Shown in pieces: positions 10,830-23,068 of a DNA stretch of 64,000 bases. The position numbers and the translations under genes were made by a program. Position 1 is the first letter of the stretch. Each line of letters starts with the position of its first letter. The stretch covers positions 50,195,589 to 50,259,588 of the forward strand of contig NW_020312817.1 of the NCBI RefSeq assembly GCF_003265705.1, given 5' to 3'. This stretch comes from Callorhinus ursinus. Its lineage: Eukaryota; Chordata; Mammalia; Carnivora; Otariidae. The notes beneath the pieces were generated by a model that made no database searches, was not told the DNA's origin, and saw only the letters and a program-made list of their open reading frames with translations.

Positions 10830-12131
10830 TTAAATCAGCTCTTTTCTTTCTTATATGAGAAAACTCAAGTGTAAAATGTTACTAAATATATTAAAAATCA
10901 CCAATAAAAGAACTAGGATAACAATAATGGTTATGTTTTTACAATGGGTCAAAAAGAGGTTCAGTTCATCGCTAAGTATGAATATTTTTCAACAAAGAAA
11001 TCGGAAAAGCAATAGAGTACTAAAGACATAACATAATGTGTCTACCAAAGAGTTTAAGAAATAAAACATTACAGATATGATTCCCTGTGTAAAGCCTCAG
11101 AGATGCCATTCTCTGTCTTTTCAGTAGTAACCTTTATGCTGAATTTAGAGTTTATCAATTTCAAGGATGTTTCTGAATTTTTTTACTTTATTGTATGTAT
11201 TAATCAACAATATGTACCAGACTGGAACACAGAGCTATACTATGTTTAAAAATTGCCCTGGGATCAGCAGTACCTATTTAGCTAATAGCTATGCACAGGA
11301 TTAAAAACAGTAAATGGAATAAAGCAACACAGAGAATTATGCATGTAGAATTTTCAGTGGCCACTGGAGTCTCCATTTAATAAATACAACCATGTATCAA
11401 CTAGGGAAGTACAATGTCGGGAATGCAGAGGAAAAAAATCAAGCAGGTCTTTAAAGATTAAAAAGTTTCATAAAATAGTGGGGCCTGTATCTGGGGATAG
11501 GGTTGAAAACTCAAATACCCATAGTGACCAGACAGATAATGTGGATGAATGAAGCAGACTGGCTCTGAGAAGCGAGGGGACTTGAAGCAAACACGAGAAT
11601 GTACATCTTCTCTGCAGGGAACAACCAAGCATCAGGGGCAGGTGATTACTGCCATGGGGGAATGCAAGCTGAGTGTAACCAGACATTCTCATTTTTCAAG
11701 GGAAGTCCAAAATCTTACTTTTAAATGTTGGCAGCAAAATGAAAAGAAACTTTAAAACACTATGTGAGCCATATACTTTCTTGCAAAATCCAATCTATGA
11801 AAATATTAGTTTGTACCATCAGATAAATTCATGAAGCAACTTTAATCAAGATTTCCTATGTTTCTAAAACATAGCCGATTAGATAATATTCCACTTCAAA
11901 AGTTGCAGTATATTTTATTTCCCATAGTGAAAATAAAATTAATAGGCTTAAGAAATCTGTGAAGCATTTTAAAAGATTTCATAACTATTTTACCTTGTTT
12001 ATACCCAATAAAACAGCTAACAGAAAAGTTCATATAACACCAGAAATAAGATAAAGACTGGACAATATTCTCATTTAGGATAACCAGGGGGAAAAAAAGG
12101 GCCACAAAATATACAAAGCCAATTCAGTTAC
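10830..12131. other. intron 13, no recognised element
   Basis: Single-copy-looking intronic sequence. The 70 bp left of exon 13 (12060-12131) resemble the matching flank of exon 14. Short open frames here have no recognisable product. Confidence 0.55.
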
Positions 12132-12302
12132 CTGCATTATCTTTCTGAGGGGGTTTCCCCCCCATTGGCAAGGTTGGCTTAGCCACCGCCCTCTTACTGT
12201 AGATCCCCTCTTTATGTTTAATGTTATCAGTGACTGGTAGGTCATCATCCCTCGTGCCTAGCACCTCCGCTGGGAAGTCTGGAGCAATGGCATCATTGGA
12301 TC
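12132..12302 (-). CDS. ALMS1: ALMS1 internal exon (human exon 13 equivalent), first of three related exons
   Basis: A 171-nt, phase 1-1 exon. Acceptor tatgtag precedes 12302 and donor GTAACTG begins at 12131. Joined to the preceding exon it reads GSNDAIAPDFPAEVLG, then TRDDDLPVTDNIKHKEGIYS, then KRAVAKPTLPMGGKPPQKDN, ending in a split codon. The block K(H/Q)KEx(I)YSKRAV recurs in the next two exons, as does the start of the donor intron. The protein matches the human ALMS1 segment that follows ESSHSG. Open frame, intact splice sites. Confidence 0.96.
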
Positions 12303-12589
12303 CTACATAAAAGTGGCAAAGTAGTACAATTAACACAAATGTAGACATGAAGTTGAAGAAAGACAAAAAACTGACCTCTTAAACTGCTTCTATTAAAAAG
12401 GTACTGCAATAGGAGTGTTGTAATGTGATCAGAAGGTGATGTCACTCAAATTGAAGCTGTCAGACATGTACAATAAATTGCAACAATACACGGTAGAGAA
12501 GCAAATGACAGAAAATATATAGAGTATCAGTTCAGAAGAAAGACAATTTCCAGTTCCGGAAGGTTTTCAAAGAAAGGAGAATACAGACT

Positions 12590-12850
12590 GTAACTGGGAA
12601 AATAAGTAGGCTTTTTGAAATATGCAGAGGAAGGAAGAAAGACATTTTAGGCAGAAGTGAAGCATGAGCAAAGACAAGGAGGCAGGAAAGCAATAAGTCT
12701 GTAAGAACAGCAGTCACTCTGTGGTCAAGCCAGATCACAGAATACATTAAAGAAAGTGGTGGGAAATATTAAAAAATAACTGTTTGAGGCAAAATTCAGC
12801 AGAGCATGGAATCCCAAGCTAAGCTAAAGAGTACAAATTTTATTGTACAT
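12590..12850 (+). repeat. old unassigned repeat, relative of 6515-6735
   Basis: Contains agacattttaggcagaagtg and aggaggcaggaaagcaa, then attttattgtacatgaaatg. It lies about 290-550 bp upstream of exon 13, as its relative does for exon 15 once the young SINE there is discounted. Confidence 0.55.
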
Positions 12851-12861
12851 GAAATGTAACA

Positions 12862-13003
12862 TTAAGGAGGGCACGTGCTGCATGGAGCACTGGGTGTTAT
12901 ATGCAAACAATGAATCAGGGAACACTACATCAAAAACTAATGATATACTGTATGGTGACTAACATAACATAATAAAATAAATAAAAAATAAAAAAATAAA
13001 AAG
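12862..13003 (+). mobile_element. L1 3' end fragment
   Basis: Carnivore L1 3' terminus (gagcactgggtgttatatgc; ctaatgatatactgtatggt) with an A-rich AATAAAATAAATAAA tail. Confidence 0.85.
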
Positions 13004-13419
13004 CAGAGCTTGCAGAAAATTTTAATAAAGGGAAAATGTAATCAGCTATGTTTTAGGAAGATTAATCTGACAATAATACAAGACACAAAACACTGAAAGG
13101 AAAATCTTATGTGATAAAGAAATACAAGATGGCAAAATAATTTTATTTTCTTTTAAAAAACATTTCAATATTCCTATGTCCACTGATAAGAGAAGTTTAT
13201 CCATGCCATAAAAAAGAGGTGAAGAACATTTCTGAGCACCTAAAATATATATGGCAATACGAGCTGAGTATCAGTCTCATTTGTATAGTGCAAATATAAG
13301 TAAGTCATGAAGGATTTTTTGGGACAGATTGCAAGGATCCTACTAAGCTGCTCGGTCATATGTACAGATTAAATTGGGCTTTTTCTCAGCTGCTTTTTCA
13401 CACTGCATTCTCATTTGTC

Positions 13420-13770
13420 AAATGCATCAAGTGCTTTCCTGTTTCAGGAGCTCTGCCCATTTTGTCATTCTCTACTCTTTGCCTACCTAACCCATCTTTA
13501 TCCTATAGACCTCATCTCTAAAGTTTTTTCCTTGGAAAGTCCTTCAGGAGCTCCTTAAATTAACTGGGTACTCTTATTATTCTCATCCAGTTCTAGTTTA
13601 TTTTCTTAACACTTATCATTTGTAATTATGTATTTATTTGTGGTCTATTTGTTTACTTTCTGTAACAACATTCCACATACTTCATAAACTTGGGACCATG
13701 TTTATTTTGCCTCTGTAAATGTAGCACCTAGTATAGTATCTTCCAGGAACACAGTAAGAGCTTTAATACT
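13420..13770 (+). mobile_element. LINE-2 3' fragment
   Basis: L2-like order: aagtccttcaggagctcc, then cttaacacttatcatttgta, then gggaccatgtttattttgcc, then tagcacctagtatagta. This is the old mammalian L2 3' end, highly diverged. Confidence 0.75.
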
Positions 13771-14175
13771 TTTGGGTTGAAGAAAAAAAGAACATGAACT
13801 GAAAGCTTTTGCCACCTTAAGAAAAACAAAACAAAACAACCAAACTTTGGTTTTATATGCTTTGGAATGAATATATACAGGGAATGCAATATATGTAGTT
13901 TCGTATCTTTTTTTTTTTCACTCAATTCAAGATAAATTTTAAATGGAATCTAGAGTGTAAAGTCAGCATATTAAAATGAAAAACCATACAGGGTTGAAAT
14001 TATCCCAGAAGGTTCCTTAAAGAAGGCACCATGTTGAAACTGACATCCCATGGGCTCAACAAAGCCACCAGAGAGTACTTTTTCCTTTTGGCCTGTAACA
14101 AATCACTGTGCCTGCTTCTGAGCACCTGATGAAGTACCTGGCTTGTGTTTAGAGGCCATGTTGTAACAAAAAGAC

Positions 14176-14270
14176 ACTGGGTGTTATACCCAAACAATGA
14201 ATCATGGAACACTACGTCAAAAACTAATGCTGTAATGTATGGTGATTAACGTAACATAATAAAATAAATT
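14176..14270 (+). mobile_element. very short L1 3' end insertion
   Basis: About 95 bp of L1 3' terminus (gggtgttatacccaaacaat ... ataaaataaatttaaaaaaa) flanked by acaaaaagacac / aaaaaagacat. Confidence 0.8.
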
Positions 14271-14447
14271 TAAAAAAAAGACATTTTAACTCTAGAATCA
14301 TTCTCAGGGACTCAAGATAAGCTGTTTAAACTATTATAAAAGGCAAACGAGGACAGTAAACTTTGAGAAGAGAGGTTTCCCATCACCCATTTCAAATTCC
14401 ATCATAATATGTTCATAGAGTATATAGACTGCACACAACTCTTGCAC

Positions 14448-14558
14448 CCTTTTTAAGATTTTATTTTTAAGTAATCTCTATACCCAATGTGGGGCTTGAA
14501 CCCACAACCCAGAGATCAAGAGCTGCACGCTCCACTGACTGTGCCACCCAGGCACCCC
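14448..14558 (-). mobile_element. short SINE, minus strand, target duplication aactcttgcac
   Basis: Short older SINEC form (aagtaatctctatacccaat ... gtgccacccaggcacccc). Target repeat at 14437-14447 and 14559-14569. Confidence 0.93.
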
Positions 14559-14751
14559 AACTCTTGCACTTGCTAAAAGACATATACTTTCTCTTTTTTG
14601 TTAAGTATATGTAATTGAACATGCTTAAATTAAATGCATATATGACAAAACGGCAATGTATGCTAAATTTATCATAGCTAAAACATTTCATTGTAATCCA
14701 TTCATTTGACTTTACATTTTCTTAAATTTTCTTGTTTCCTGTTCTTGTTCT

Positions 14752-14952
14752 TTTTTTATTTTAGGATCTTATTTATTTTTTGTCAGAGAGAGAGAGAGCG
14801 AGCACACAAGCAGGGGGAGTGGCTAGCAGAGGGAAAAGCAGGCTCCTCACTGAGCAAGGAGTCTGATGCAGGACTCGACCCCAGGACCCTGGGATCATAA
14901 CCTGAGCTGAAGGCAGACATTCAACAGACTGAGCCACCCAGGCGTCCCTCGG
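14752..14952 (-). mobile_element. SINEC, minus strand, target duplication gttcttgttct
   Basis: Head gagccacccaggcgtccc at right. Target repeat at 14741-14751 and 14953-14963. Confidence 0.94.
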
Positions 14953-15037
14953 GTTCTTGTTCTATGCTATTTTGCTAATTTTGTACACTCAACAGTAATT
15001 TGGAAGATAGATATCAAGTTTTAAAATTCTTTTAGAG

Positions 15038-15222
15038 GGGCATCTGGGTGGCTCAGTTGGTTCAGCGACTGCCTTCGGCTCAGGTCATGATCCCGGAGTC
15101 CAAGGATCAAGTCCTGTGTCCCGCATCCCTCACTGGACCACCTGCTTGGTGGGAGTCGGCTTCTCCCTCTGACCCTCCCCTCTCTTGTGCTCTCTCTCTC
15201 AAATAAATAAATAAATTAAAAA
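15038..15222 (+). mobile_element. SINEC, plus strand
   Basis: Head gggcatctgggtggctcag, tail AAATAAATAAATAAA. Flanked by aaaattcttttagag / aaaattctattagag. Confidence 0.93.
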
Positions 15223-15271
15223 AAAATTCTATTAGAGTTTTTCCGGTAGTATTTTTTTTTTTTTAGCATTT

Positions 15272-15467
15272 AAAAAATTTTTTAAAAGATTTTAATTATT
15301 TGACAGAGAGACACAGCAAGAGAGGGAACAAAAGCAGGGGGAGTGGGAGAAGGAGAAGCAGGCTTCCTGCAGAGCAGGGAGCCTGAGGTGGGGCTCGATC
15401 CCAGAACCCTGGGATCACGACCTGACCTGAATGCAAATGCTTAACAACTGAGCCACCCAGGAGGCCC
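15272..15467 (-). mobile_element. SINEC, minus strand, target duplication tagcattt
   Basis: Head gagccacccaggaggccc at right. Lies only 50 bp from the oppositely oriented SINE at 15038-15222. Confidence 0.93.
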
Positions 15468-15475
15468 TAGCATTT

Positions 15476-16710
15476 TTTTAGTGTGGTAAAATATACAATT
15501 TGCCATTCTAACCATTTTTAAGTATATATTCACACTGATGTACAACCATCACATCATTCATCTCCAGAATTCACACATTTTCACAAACCAAAACTGGACC
15601 TATTAAATGATAACTCCCTTTTTCTCCTCCCCTCAACCCTTGGTAACCACTGTTCTACTTTACTTTGTCTCTATGAATTTGACTACTCTAGGTACCTCAT
15701 ATAAGTGGAATCTTAGAATATTTGTCCCTTTGTGATTAGCTTATTCACTTAGCACAATATCTTCAGGGTTCATCAACAATGTAGCATGTGCCAAATTTCA
15801 CTTTTTAAGGCTGAATAATATTCCACTGCATATATGTATCACACTTTATGTATTTATTCATTAGCTAGATATAAGAGTTGTATCCACCTTTTGGCTATTG
15901 TGAATGATGCTGCTATGAACATGAGCATACAAATATCTGTTCAAATCCCTGTTTTCAATTCTTTTGGGTATATGTTAGATCATATAGTAATTCCATGTTT
16001 AATATTTTTTATTTATTTTTTTAGAGAGAGAGAGAGAGCATGTGCACAGTGGGGGAGGGGGGCAGAAGGAGATGGACAGAGAGAATCTTAAGCAGGCTCC
16101 ATGCCCAGCATGGAGCCCGATGTGGGGCTCAATCGCATGATCCTGAGATCATGACCTGAGTCGAAATCAAGAGTCTGACACTTAAATGACTGAGCCACCC
16201 AGGCACTTTTCTATGTTTGACTTCTTCAGTAACCACTACATTGCTCTCTGTAGTGGCTACATCCTTTTAAATTCCCACCAGCAATACACAGGGGTTGCAA
16301 TTTCTCCATACCCCCACCAAACCTTGTTATTTTCTATTTGGTAACAGCCCCATCCTAATGGATATGGAGTGGTATCTCACTGTGGTTTCAATCTGCCTTA
16401 GAACTAATAATGTACAGCATCTTTTTAATGTTCTTTTTGGCCATTTGTGTATCTTTCTTGGAAAAATGTCTATTCAGATCCTGTGCCCATTTTAAAATTA
16501 GACTTTTGGCTGTTGTTGAGTTGTAAGAGTTCTTCATATATTCTGAATATTAATCCCTAATCAAATATATGATTTGTATTTTGTTCTAATTCTGTGAATT
16601 ACCTTTTAACTGTTGATAGCTTTTTTGATATACAAAAGTTTTAATTTTTCATAAACTCCAATTTCTTTTGTTGCCTGTGCTTTTGATAACAGTTTTTTAG
16701 GAACTTCTTT
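15476..16710 (-). mobile_element. old L1 3' region, minus strand
   Basis: Antisense L1 (gtgtggtaaaatatacaatt; ctgttttcaattcttttggg; attcccaccagcaatacaca). Interrupted by the SINE at 16003-16209; no intact frame. Confidence 0.85.
16003..16209 (-). mobile_element. older SINEC, minus strand
   Basis: Head gagccacccaggcac at right, GA tract at left, ccatgttta / ctatgtttga flanks. Confidence 0.88.
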
Positions 16711-16940
16711 AACCTATCTGATCACCAAATCATGAATAAAATACAACTTCTTTGGTTTCTTCTATTAAACACAAAGAATATAATTAAATTGGTTTTTGTT
16801 TTCATGCTTTTCATCCCGAAATTAACTTCTGACATTTTCTATTCATCTTGTAACTAAAATTTGTATTTAGACCAGTGTTATGTTAAACTGACTTCAAAGT
16901 TCACCACTGCTTCATTATTCTTTCTGGAACTCTTCATTTA

Positions 16941-17130
16941 TTTATTTATTTATTTTTAAAGATTTTAGTTATTTATTTGACGGAGAGATAGAGAGCACAA
17001 GTAGGCAGAGAGGGAGAAACAGGCTCTCTGCTGAGTAAGGAGCCCGATGCAGGGCTCGATCCCAGGATCCTGGGATCATGACCTGAGCTGAAGGCAGACG
17101 CTTAACCAACTGAGCCACCCAGGCGCCCCA
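16941..17130 (-). mobile_element. SINEC, minus strand, 14-bp target duplication
   Basis: Body cacaagtaggcagagagg (mustelid/pinniped-like). Target repeat gaactcttcattta at 16927-16940 and 17131-17144. Confidence 0.95.
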
Positions 17131-17531
17131 GAACTCTTCATTTAGAGCCACCTCTTCAGCTGGATGAGTCTTCAAATTAATTTTTCAAGAAAGTATGAAG
17201 CTTGCCTACAAAGAGACTCATTTTAGACCTAAAGACACCTGCTGAATGAAAGTGAGGGGGTGGAGAAATCTTTACCACACAAACGGATGTCAAAAGAAAG
17301 TTGGAGCAGCAAAACTTATGTTGGACAAACTAGACTTTTGTTCTTATATTGTTTTTATCCTGCTTTGGTATCAGGGTAGTACTGGCCTCATGGAATGATT
17401 CTGAATGTGTTCCCTCTCCTCCATTATTTTAAGATTTTGATAAAGATTGTCATTATTTATTTTTTTAAATGTTTGGTAGAATTCACCAATTAACCACGGG
17501 GTCTTGGGCTTTTCTGTGCTGGGAGATTTTT

Positions 17532-17721
17532 TTTTTTTAAGATTTTATTTATTTGACAGAGAGAGACACAGCGAGAGAGGGAACACAAGCAGGGGGAGTG
17601 GGAGAGGGAGAAGCAGGCCTCCCGCTGAGCAGGGAGCCCGATGCGGGGCTTGATCCCAGGACCCTGGGACCATGACCTGAGCCGAAGGCAGATGCGTAAC
17701 GACTAAGCCACCCAGGCGCCC
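17532..17721 (-). mobile_element. SINEC, minus strand, 18-bp target duplication
   Basis: Nested in the inverted L1; ctgtgctgggagattttt at 17514-17531 and 17722-17739. Confidence 0.95.
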
Positions 17722-18435
17722 CTGTGCTGGGAGATTTTTGATTCCTAATGTAACTTACATTCTTGTTATTGGTCTAAGCAGATTTCCTCGAAACTTCTTG
17801 GATTCAAGATTCATGATGCAATCTTGGTAATTTCTGCATTTTTAGGAGTTATCTGGTTGTATTTTTCTAAGTTATCCGATTTGTTAGTATATAATTGTTT
17901 ATAATCTGCTTTCACACTATATTTCTGTGGTTATCTATTGTTTTATTTTCCCTTCCATTTCTCATTTTGGTTTTTGAGTCTTTTTTTTTCCTTAGTTGAT
18001 GTAGTTAAAGCACTGCTAATTTTGTTTGTTTGTTTATGAAAATCTGGTCATTACTTTCAATCTATGTTGTTTATTCTGGTCTCTATTTTACTTATCTCTG
18101 ATTTTTTCTTTGTTGTTTCCTTCCTCTACTAAATTGCAGCTACATTTCTTCTTTTTCTAGTTCCCTGGGGTGTGATGTTGTTAATTTGAACTTTTTCCCT
18201 TAATATTTCAAGCATTTATGGCATAAATTTCACTCTTAACATCTGCTTTTGCTGCATCCCATAGGTTTTGGAATATTGTGTTTTCTTTTTCTTTTGTTTT
18301 GAGACAAATTTTGATTTGCCATTTGATTTTTTGTTTGGCCCATTGCTGGGGCAATAGTGTGTTAATATTTACATATTCAATATTTCATATTTATATTGTA
18401 GATTTTCCAGCTTTGTTTTATTGTTGATCTTTAGG

Positions 18436-18635
18436 GCTTTTTTGTTTTTTAATGATTTTGTTTATTTATTTGACAGAGACACAGCGAGAGAGGGAACACA
18501 AGCAGGGGGAATGGAAGGGGGAGAAGCAGGCTTCCCACCAAGCAGGGAGCCCGATGTGGGGCTTGATCCCAGGACCCTGGGATTAAGACCTGAGCCGAAG
18601 GCAGAAGCTTAACAACTGAGCCACCCAGGTGCCCC
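18436..18635 (-). mobile_element. SINEC, minus strand
   Basis: Young arctoid-type body (cagcgagagagggaacacaa), head gagccacccaggtgcccc. Target repeat atctttag on both sides. Confidence 0.92.
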
Positions 18636-19239
18636 GCTATCTTTAGTTTTATATCATCACAGTTGGAAAATATACTTGGTATATTTCAGTCTTCTTAAAT
18701 CTGTAATATTTGTTATATTTCTTTTCAAGTGATTTAACCAGGGAATTCTTTTGTGTGTACTTGGAAGAAAATGTGTATTCTATTTTTCTTGGATGGAACA
18801 TTTTATATATATCTTTTAGAACCATGTATTCTGAAGTATGCTTCAAGCAAAAAATGTTCTTGTTGAAAAAAATAACTTTAACTGAGGGTACTCATTTAAA
18901 ATAAAGCATATAAGAGGGGAAGTGGGTCGGGGGATGGGAGAAATAAATGAAGGGGATTAAGAGTATACTTATTATGATAAGCACTGAGGAATGATGTATA
19001 AAATTGTTGAATCACTATGTTGTACACCTGAAACTAATATTAACACTGTATGTTAACTAAACTGGAATTAAAAATTAAAACAATTTAAAAAAAAGAAAGT
19101 ATGAAGGTAGAGTATGATTTCAAGCTCCTGTATATTTGTGAAAATCTCTTTGTTGCCATATTGCTTAACTATACACTTGGGTCCATAAATCCTTGAATTA
19201 TATAATTTCTCCCAATAAATACATATTTCTTCCATTTAG

Positions 19240-20870
19240 GATCTGGATTTCTGTTTTCTTCCCCAGGTTTGAGAAGTTTTCAGCTATTATTTCTTTGAAT
19301 AAATTTTCTGCTCCCTTTCTTTTCTTTCTGAGACCTTATAATGTGAACGTCATGCTTAACAGCATCATTAAGTTCCCCTAACCTATTCTCATTATAATTA
19401 TTTTTTCTATCTTCTGTTCAGCTTGATTGCTTTCTATTACTCTGTCTTCCATTGCTCACTGATCCATTCTTCTGTGTTCTCTAGGTTACTATTTATTCTC
19501 TCTAGTGTATTTTTGAGTTCATCAATGACTGATTCTTTTTTATATTTTGCCACTCTTGTTCTCAAGTCCAGTGAATATCTTTATTACCATTACTTTATAT
19601 TTTCTATCAGGCATATTGCTTATCTCCATTTTGTTTAGCTCCCTTGCTGTGATTTTGTCCTGTTCTTTCATTTGGGACATATTCCTCTATCTCACTTTTT
19701 CTAACTCTGTTTCTCTGTGTTAGAAGAGCCAGCTACATCTTCTGCTCTTGAAAGTAGTGAGTGGCCTTATGAAGAAGAGGTCCTGTAGTGCCATGCAATG
19801 CAATGTTCCCTGTTCACCAGAAAGTGGCGCTTCAGGGGTGTCTCCTACATGTATCATGGGTCCTGCTATTGTGGTTAAGCCATGTTTGCCTTCAGTCTGG
19901 TCAGCTGCAATGGGTCTCTTTCGTTGTAGTGGGCAGGTTTAGTTTCTATGTTGTTACAGGCCAGTTTGGGGCTGCCTCGTGGTTGAGTTGGGTAAGACCA
20001 GATGTTTGTTAGAGCTGCAGTTGCACTGAACTGCAGGGTGCTCTCCTTGTGTTGTCCCCTGAGAGGCTTTTGTTGGTGGGCAAGACCTGCAGTCAGACCA
20101 GATGTTTGCTCCCAGCCCAGTTGAACTGGTGTGTGTATTTATCTTCGTTTCTACCCAGGGCAGGAGTCACCTTGAAGTGGTCCTGGTCACTGTTGGGGCT
20201 ACTTGCACAATGCCATACTTCTGTCTGGTGCCACTTTGGACGGACTCTTGCCAAAGGTGGGTCAGATGGAGCAAATCCGCAGGAGAATGTGGGGGCAGGA
20301 CACACTGTTAGCAAAGTCAGGTATGTGTTGGTATGCTTGTGGGAGAAGACCTGGAACCTTTTGGAGAACTTCTGCTGAGAGCAGTTTGGATGGGGCAGAT
20401 CCATGGGGGTACAACATGGGAGTGGGGCATCCTATTAACAAAACTAGGTGGAGAGTGTTTGTGCTTCTTCCAGCAAATGTGCATGTATCTAGGATTGCAG
20501 ATGGGGAAGAGAAATGGCACTAGCTCTTTTGTTCTTGGAGAAATCTAAACATCCTTGCTCCTACAGCACACCTGAGATTAGTAAATAGATCTTCCCATAT
20601 CCTCTAGGCATTTTCCAAACTAGTGCTTCTATATTTTATCTCAGAAGGGCTGTTGTGCTGTCCCTTTAAAAGTGGGGACTCAGTTTCCTATTGCCCTCTG
20701 GCTATCCCAAAGCAGAACCTGCTTGTTTTTAAAGTTCACGGTGTTAAGCCCCAGTGATTGTCAAAACTCGAGAAGTTAAGGCCCTCTGGTCTTCAAAGCT
20801 AAATGTTCTGGGGATTTATTTTCCCAGTGCGGGGCATGTCTGGGGTGCCTGGTGTGGAGTCTTCTTCCAT
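19240..20870 (-). mobile_element. probable L1 5' UTR / ORF1 start region, antisense
   Basis: T-rich then GC-richer sequence resembling carnivore L1 5' ends in antisense (cagcacacctgagattagta; ctgtccctttaaaagtgggg; gtgttaagccccagtgattg). Overlapping short open frames at 19748-20548 on both strands are frame shadows of this higher-GC stretch. Assignment is from memory of carnivore L1. Confidence 0.55.
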
Positions 20871-21250
20871 GCTAAATAGATATTTACTAGTATAGCATTT
20901 TAATTCCTATGGTGAGTCTTTTATTATAAATTTTTTAGTTATATTCTTAGTGGTTGTTCAGGAATTACCACTCACATTTTAGTATAAATTAACAATCTTT
21001 TTGGATTAATACCGATTTCAACAGTATACAAAAACTTTTCTCTTGTATAGCTCTGTCTCCTCCCTTCTTTATGCTATTATTTTCATAAGTAATATCGCTA
21101 TACATTTTTGTACAACAGAGATTTATTACTATTGTTTTATGTATTTGTCTTTAAAGTCGTATGAAAGAAAATGGGATTATAAGCAAAAATACATTTATTT
21201 ATACTGTCTTTTATTATTTACCTGTGTAGTTATCTTTACCAGTGTTATTT

Positions 21251-21456
21251 TTTTTTTTTACTTTTTAAAGATTTTGTTTATTTATTTGACAGAGAGAGAC
21301 ACAGTGAGAGAGGGAACACAAGCAGGGGGGGAGTGAGAGAGGGAGAAGCAGGCTTCCCGCGGAGCAGGGAGCCTGATGTGGGGCTCGATCCCAGGACCCT
21401 GGGATCATGACCTGAACCGAAGGCAGACGTTTAATGACTGAGCCACCCAGGCGCCC
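21251..21456 (-). mobile_element. SINEC, minus strand
   Basis: Young-type body, head gagccacccaggcgcccc at right; ccagtg flanks. Confidence 0.93.
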
Positions 21457-22244
21457 CCAGTGCTCTTTATTTTTAATATGGATTCAAATTACTGGTAGTG
21501 TCCACTGAAGAATCCCCTTAGTATTTCCTATAGGTCAGTTTGTTACCAATAAACTCAGTTTATCTGAGAATGTCTTAATTTCTCCTTAATTTTTTGAAGG
21601 GTAGTTCCGCTAGATAGAGAGTTGTTGGTTGATAGTTTTTCTTTCAGCTCTTTGAATACGTCATTGCAATGCCTTCTGTCCTCCAAGGTTTTCTGATGAG
21701 AAATCAGCTATTGATCTTATTGAAGATCCCTTGTACTCCTGCTGGTTTCAACATTCTCTTTATCTTTGTCTTTTAACAGTTTAATTATGATGTGTCTAAT
21801 TGTGGATCTCTTTAAGTTTATCCTGTTTGGGTTTCCTTCAGCTTATCAGATGTATAGATTAATAGTAGCTATAAAATTTGGGCAGTTTTTGTCATTATTT
21901 CTCCAAACATTCTTTCAGTCTCATCGTCTCTCCTTCTGAACTCCCATTCTATGTAAAATAGTACTCTTGATGGTGTCCCACAGGATTCTGAGATTCTGCT
22001 CCTTCTTCATTTTTTTTTTTTGTTGTTTCTCAAACTGAATAATCTCAATTGGCCTATCTTCACGTTCACTGATCCTTTCTTCTGCCTGTTCAAATCTGAT
22101 ACTGAGCTTTCCTAGTGAATTTTAAATTCTATTTATTGTGTTTTCAACTCCAGAATTTCTCTTTGGATCTCTTTTTGTAATTTGCAACTTTTAATTGATA
22201 TTATCTATTTGGTTAAGACACCGTTCTCATACTTTAGTTCTTTA

Positions 22245-22457
22245 TTTTTATTTATTTATTTTTTGAAAGCGTGAGCGAGTGAGCAAGCACATGAGCAGGA
22301 GCGGGGGGGCAGAAGGAGAGTAAGAGAAAGAATCTTAAGCAGGGTCCACGCCCAGTGCAGAGCCCAATGTGGGGCTCAATCTCACGACCCTGAGAACATG
22401 ACTTGAGTCAAAATCAAGAGTCAGATGCTTAACCAACTAAGCCACCCAGGTGCCCCT
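22245..22457 (-). mobile_element. older SINEC, minus strand
   Basis: Target repeat ctttagttcttta (22232-22244) and ctttagctcttta (22458-22470). Confidence 0.93.
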
Positions 22458-23068
22458 CTTTAGCTCTTTAGATATGGTTTCATTTAGTTCTTTGAACATA
22501 TTTTAAATAGCTAATTAAGTCTTTGTTTAGTAAGTCTAACATCTGGAATTTCCTAGAGACAATTCCTAAACTGTTATTTTCTTGCCTATGAATCCTATTT
22601 TTTGGTTTTTAATTTCATAGCTTGTAATTTTTTTTTGAAACTTAACATCTTAAATAATAAAATATGGTAATATCAGAAATCAGATTCCATCCACTCCCCA
22701 AAGTTTGCTGTTGTTGCTTTATGTTATTTTTTAAAGTAACTTCTCTGAATGAATTCTGTAAAACTATTCAAGTTTCTACTCAACTAGTTTAGTGGTCAGT
22801 TAATGCCTAAACAAAGATTTCCTTAAACACCTAGAACCAGTAAATCAGGAAGATTTGCAAATGGGTTTTTCGTGCATATCACGGCATGCCTTCAACTTTG
22901 AGCCAGGCAGTTGTCAACTCTGCCTTAGCCTTCTTTTTCTTCTTAGAGAGAGACTCAAGCACAGCCAGAGATAAAGGGTAGGGTCTTTTCAGGTCTTCCC
23001 TGAGAATACACGTAGGCCTATCCATGTAAACAGTCTTCTAGAGTCCCAGGAATATGTCAAAGCTTTTC

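Larger units (their letters stand above)
17201..19092. mobile_element. internally inverted L1 insertion with 14-bp target duplication
   Basis: Bounded by aagaaagtatgaag at 17187-17200 and 19093-19106. Three blocks: 17201-17338 is sense L1 ORF2 endonuclease region; about 17339-18880 is antisense ORF2 sequence running from the pre-RT region (ggtatcagggtagtactggc) back toward the endonuclease end; about 18905-19092 is sense L1 3' end with A-rich tail. SINEs at 17532-17721 and 18436-18635 came later. Confidence 0.85.

Noticed and set aside
13440..13740. Possible ALMS1 or other exon because of lower AT content
   Set aside because: Follows the LINE-2 3' consensus order and has no continuous frame.
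19748..20548. Cluster of overlapping 60-110 codon frames on both strands
   Set aside because: Frames in all phases on both strands in a higher-GC stretch that looks like L1 5' region; no conserved motif or splice structure.
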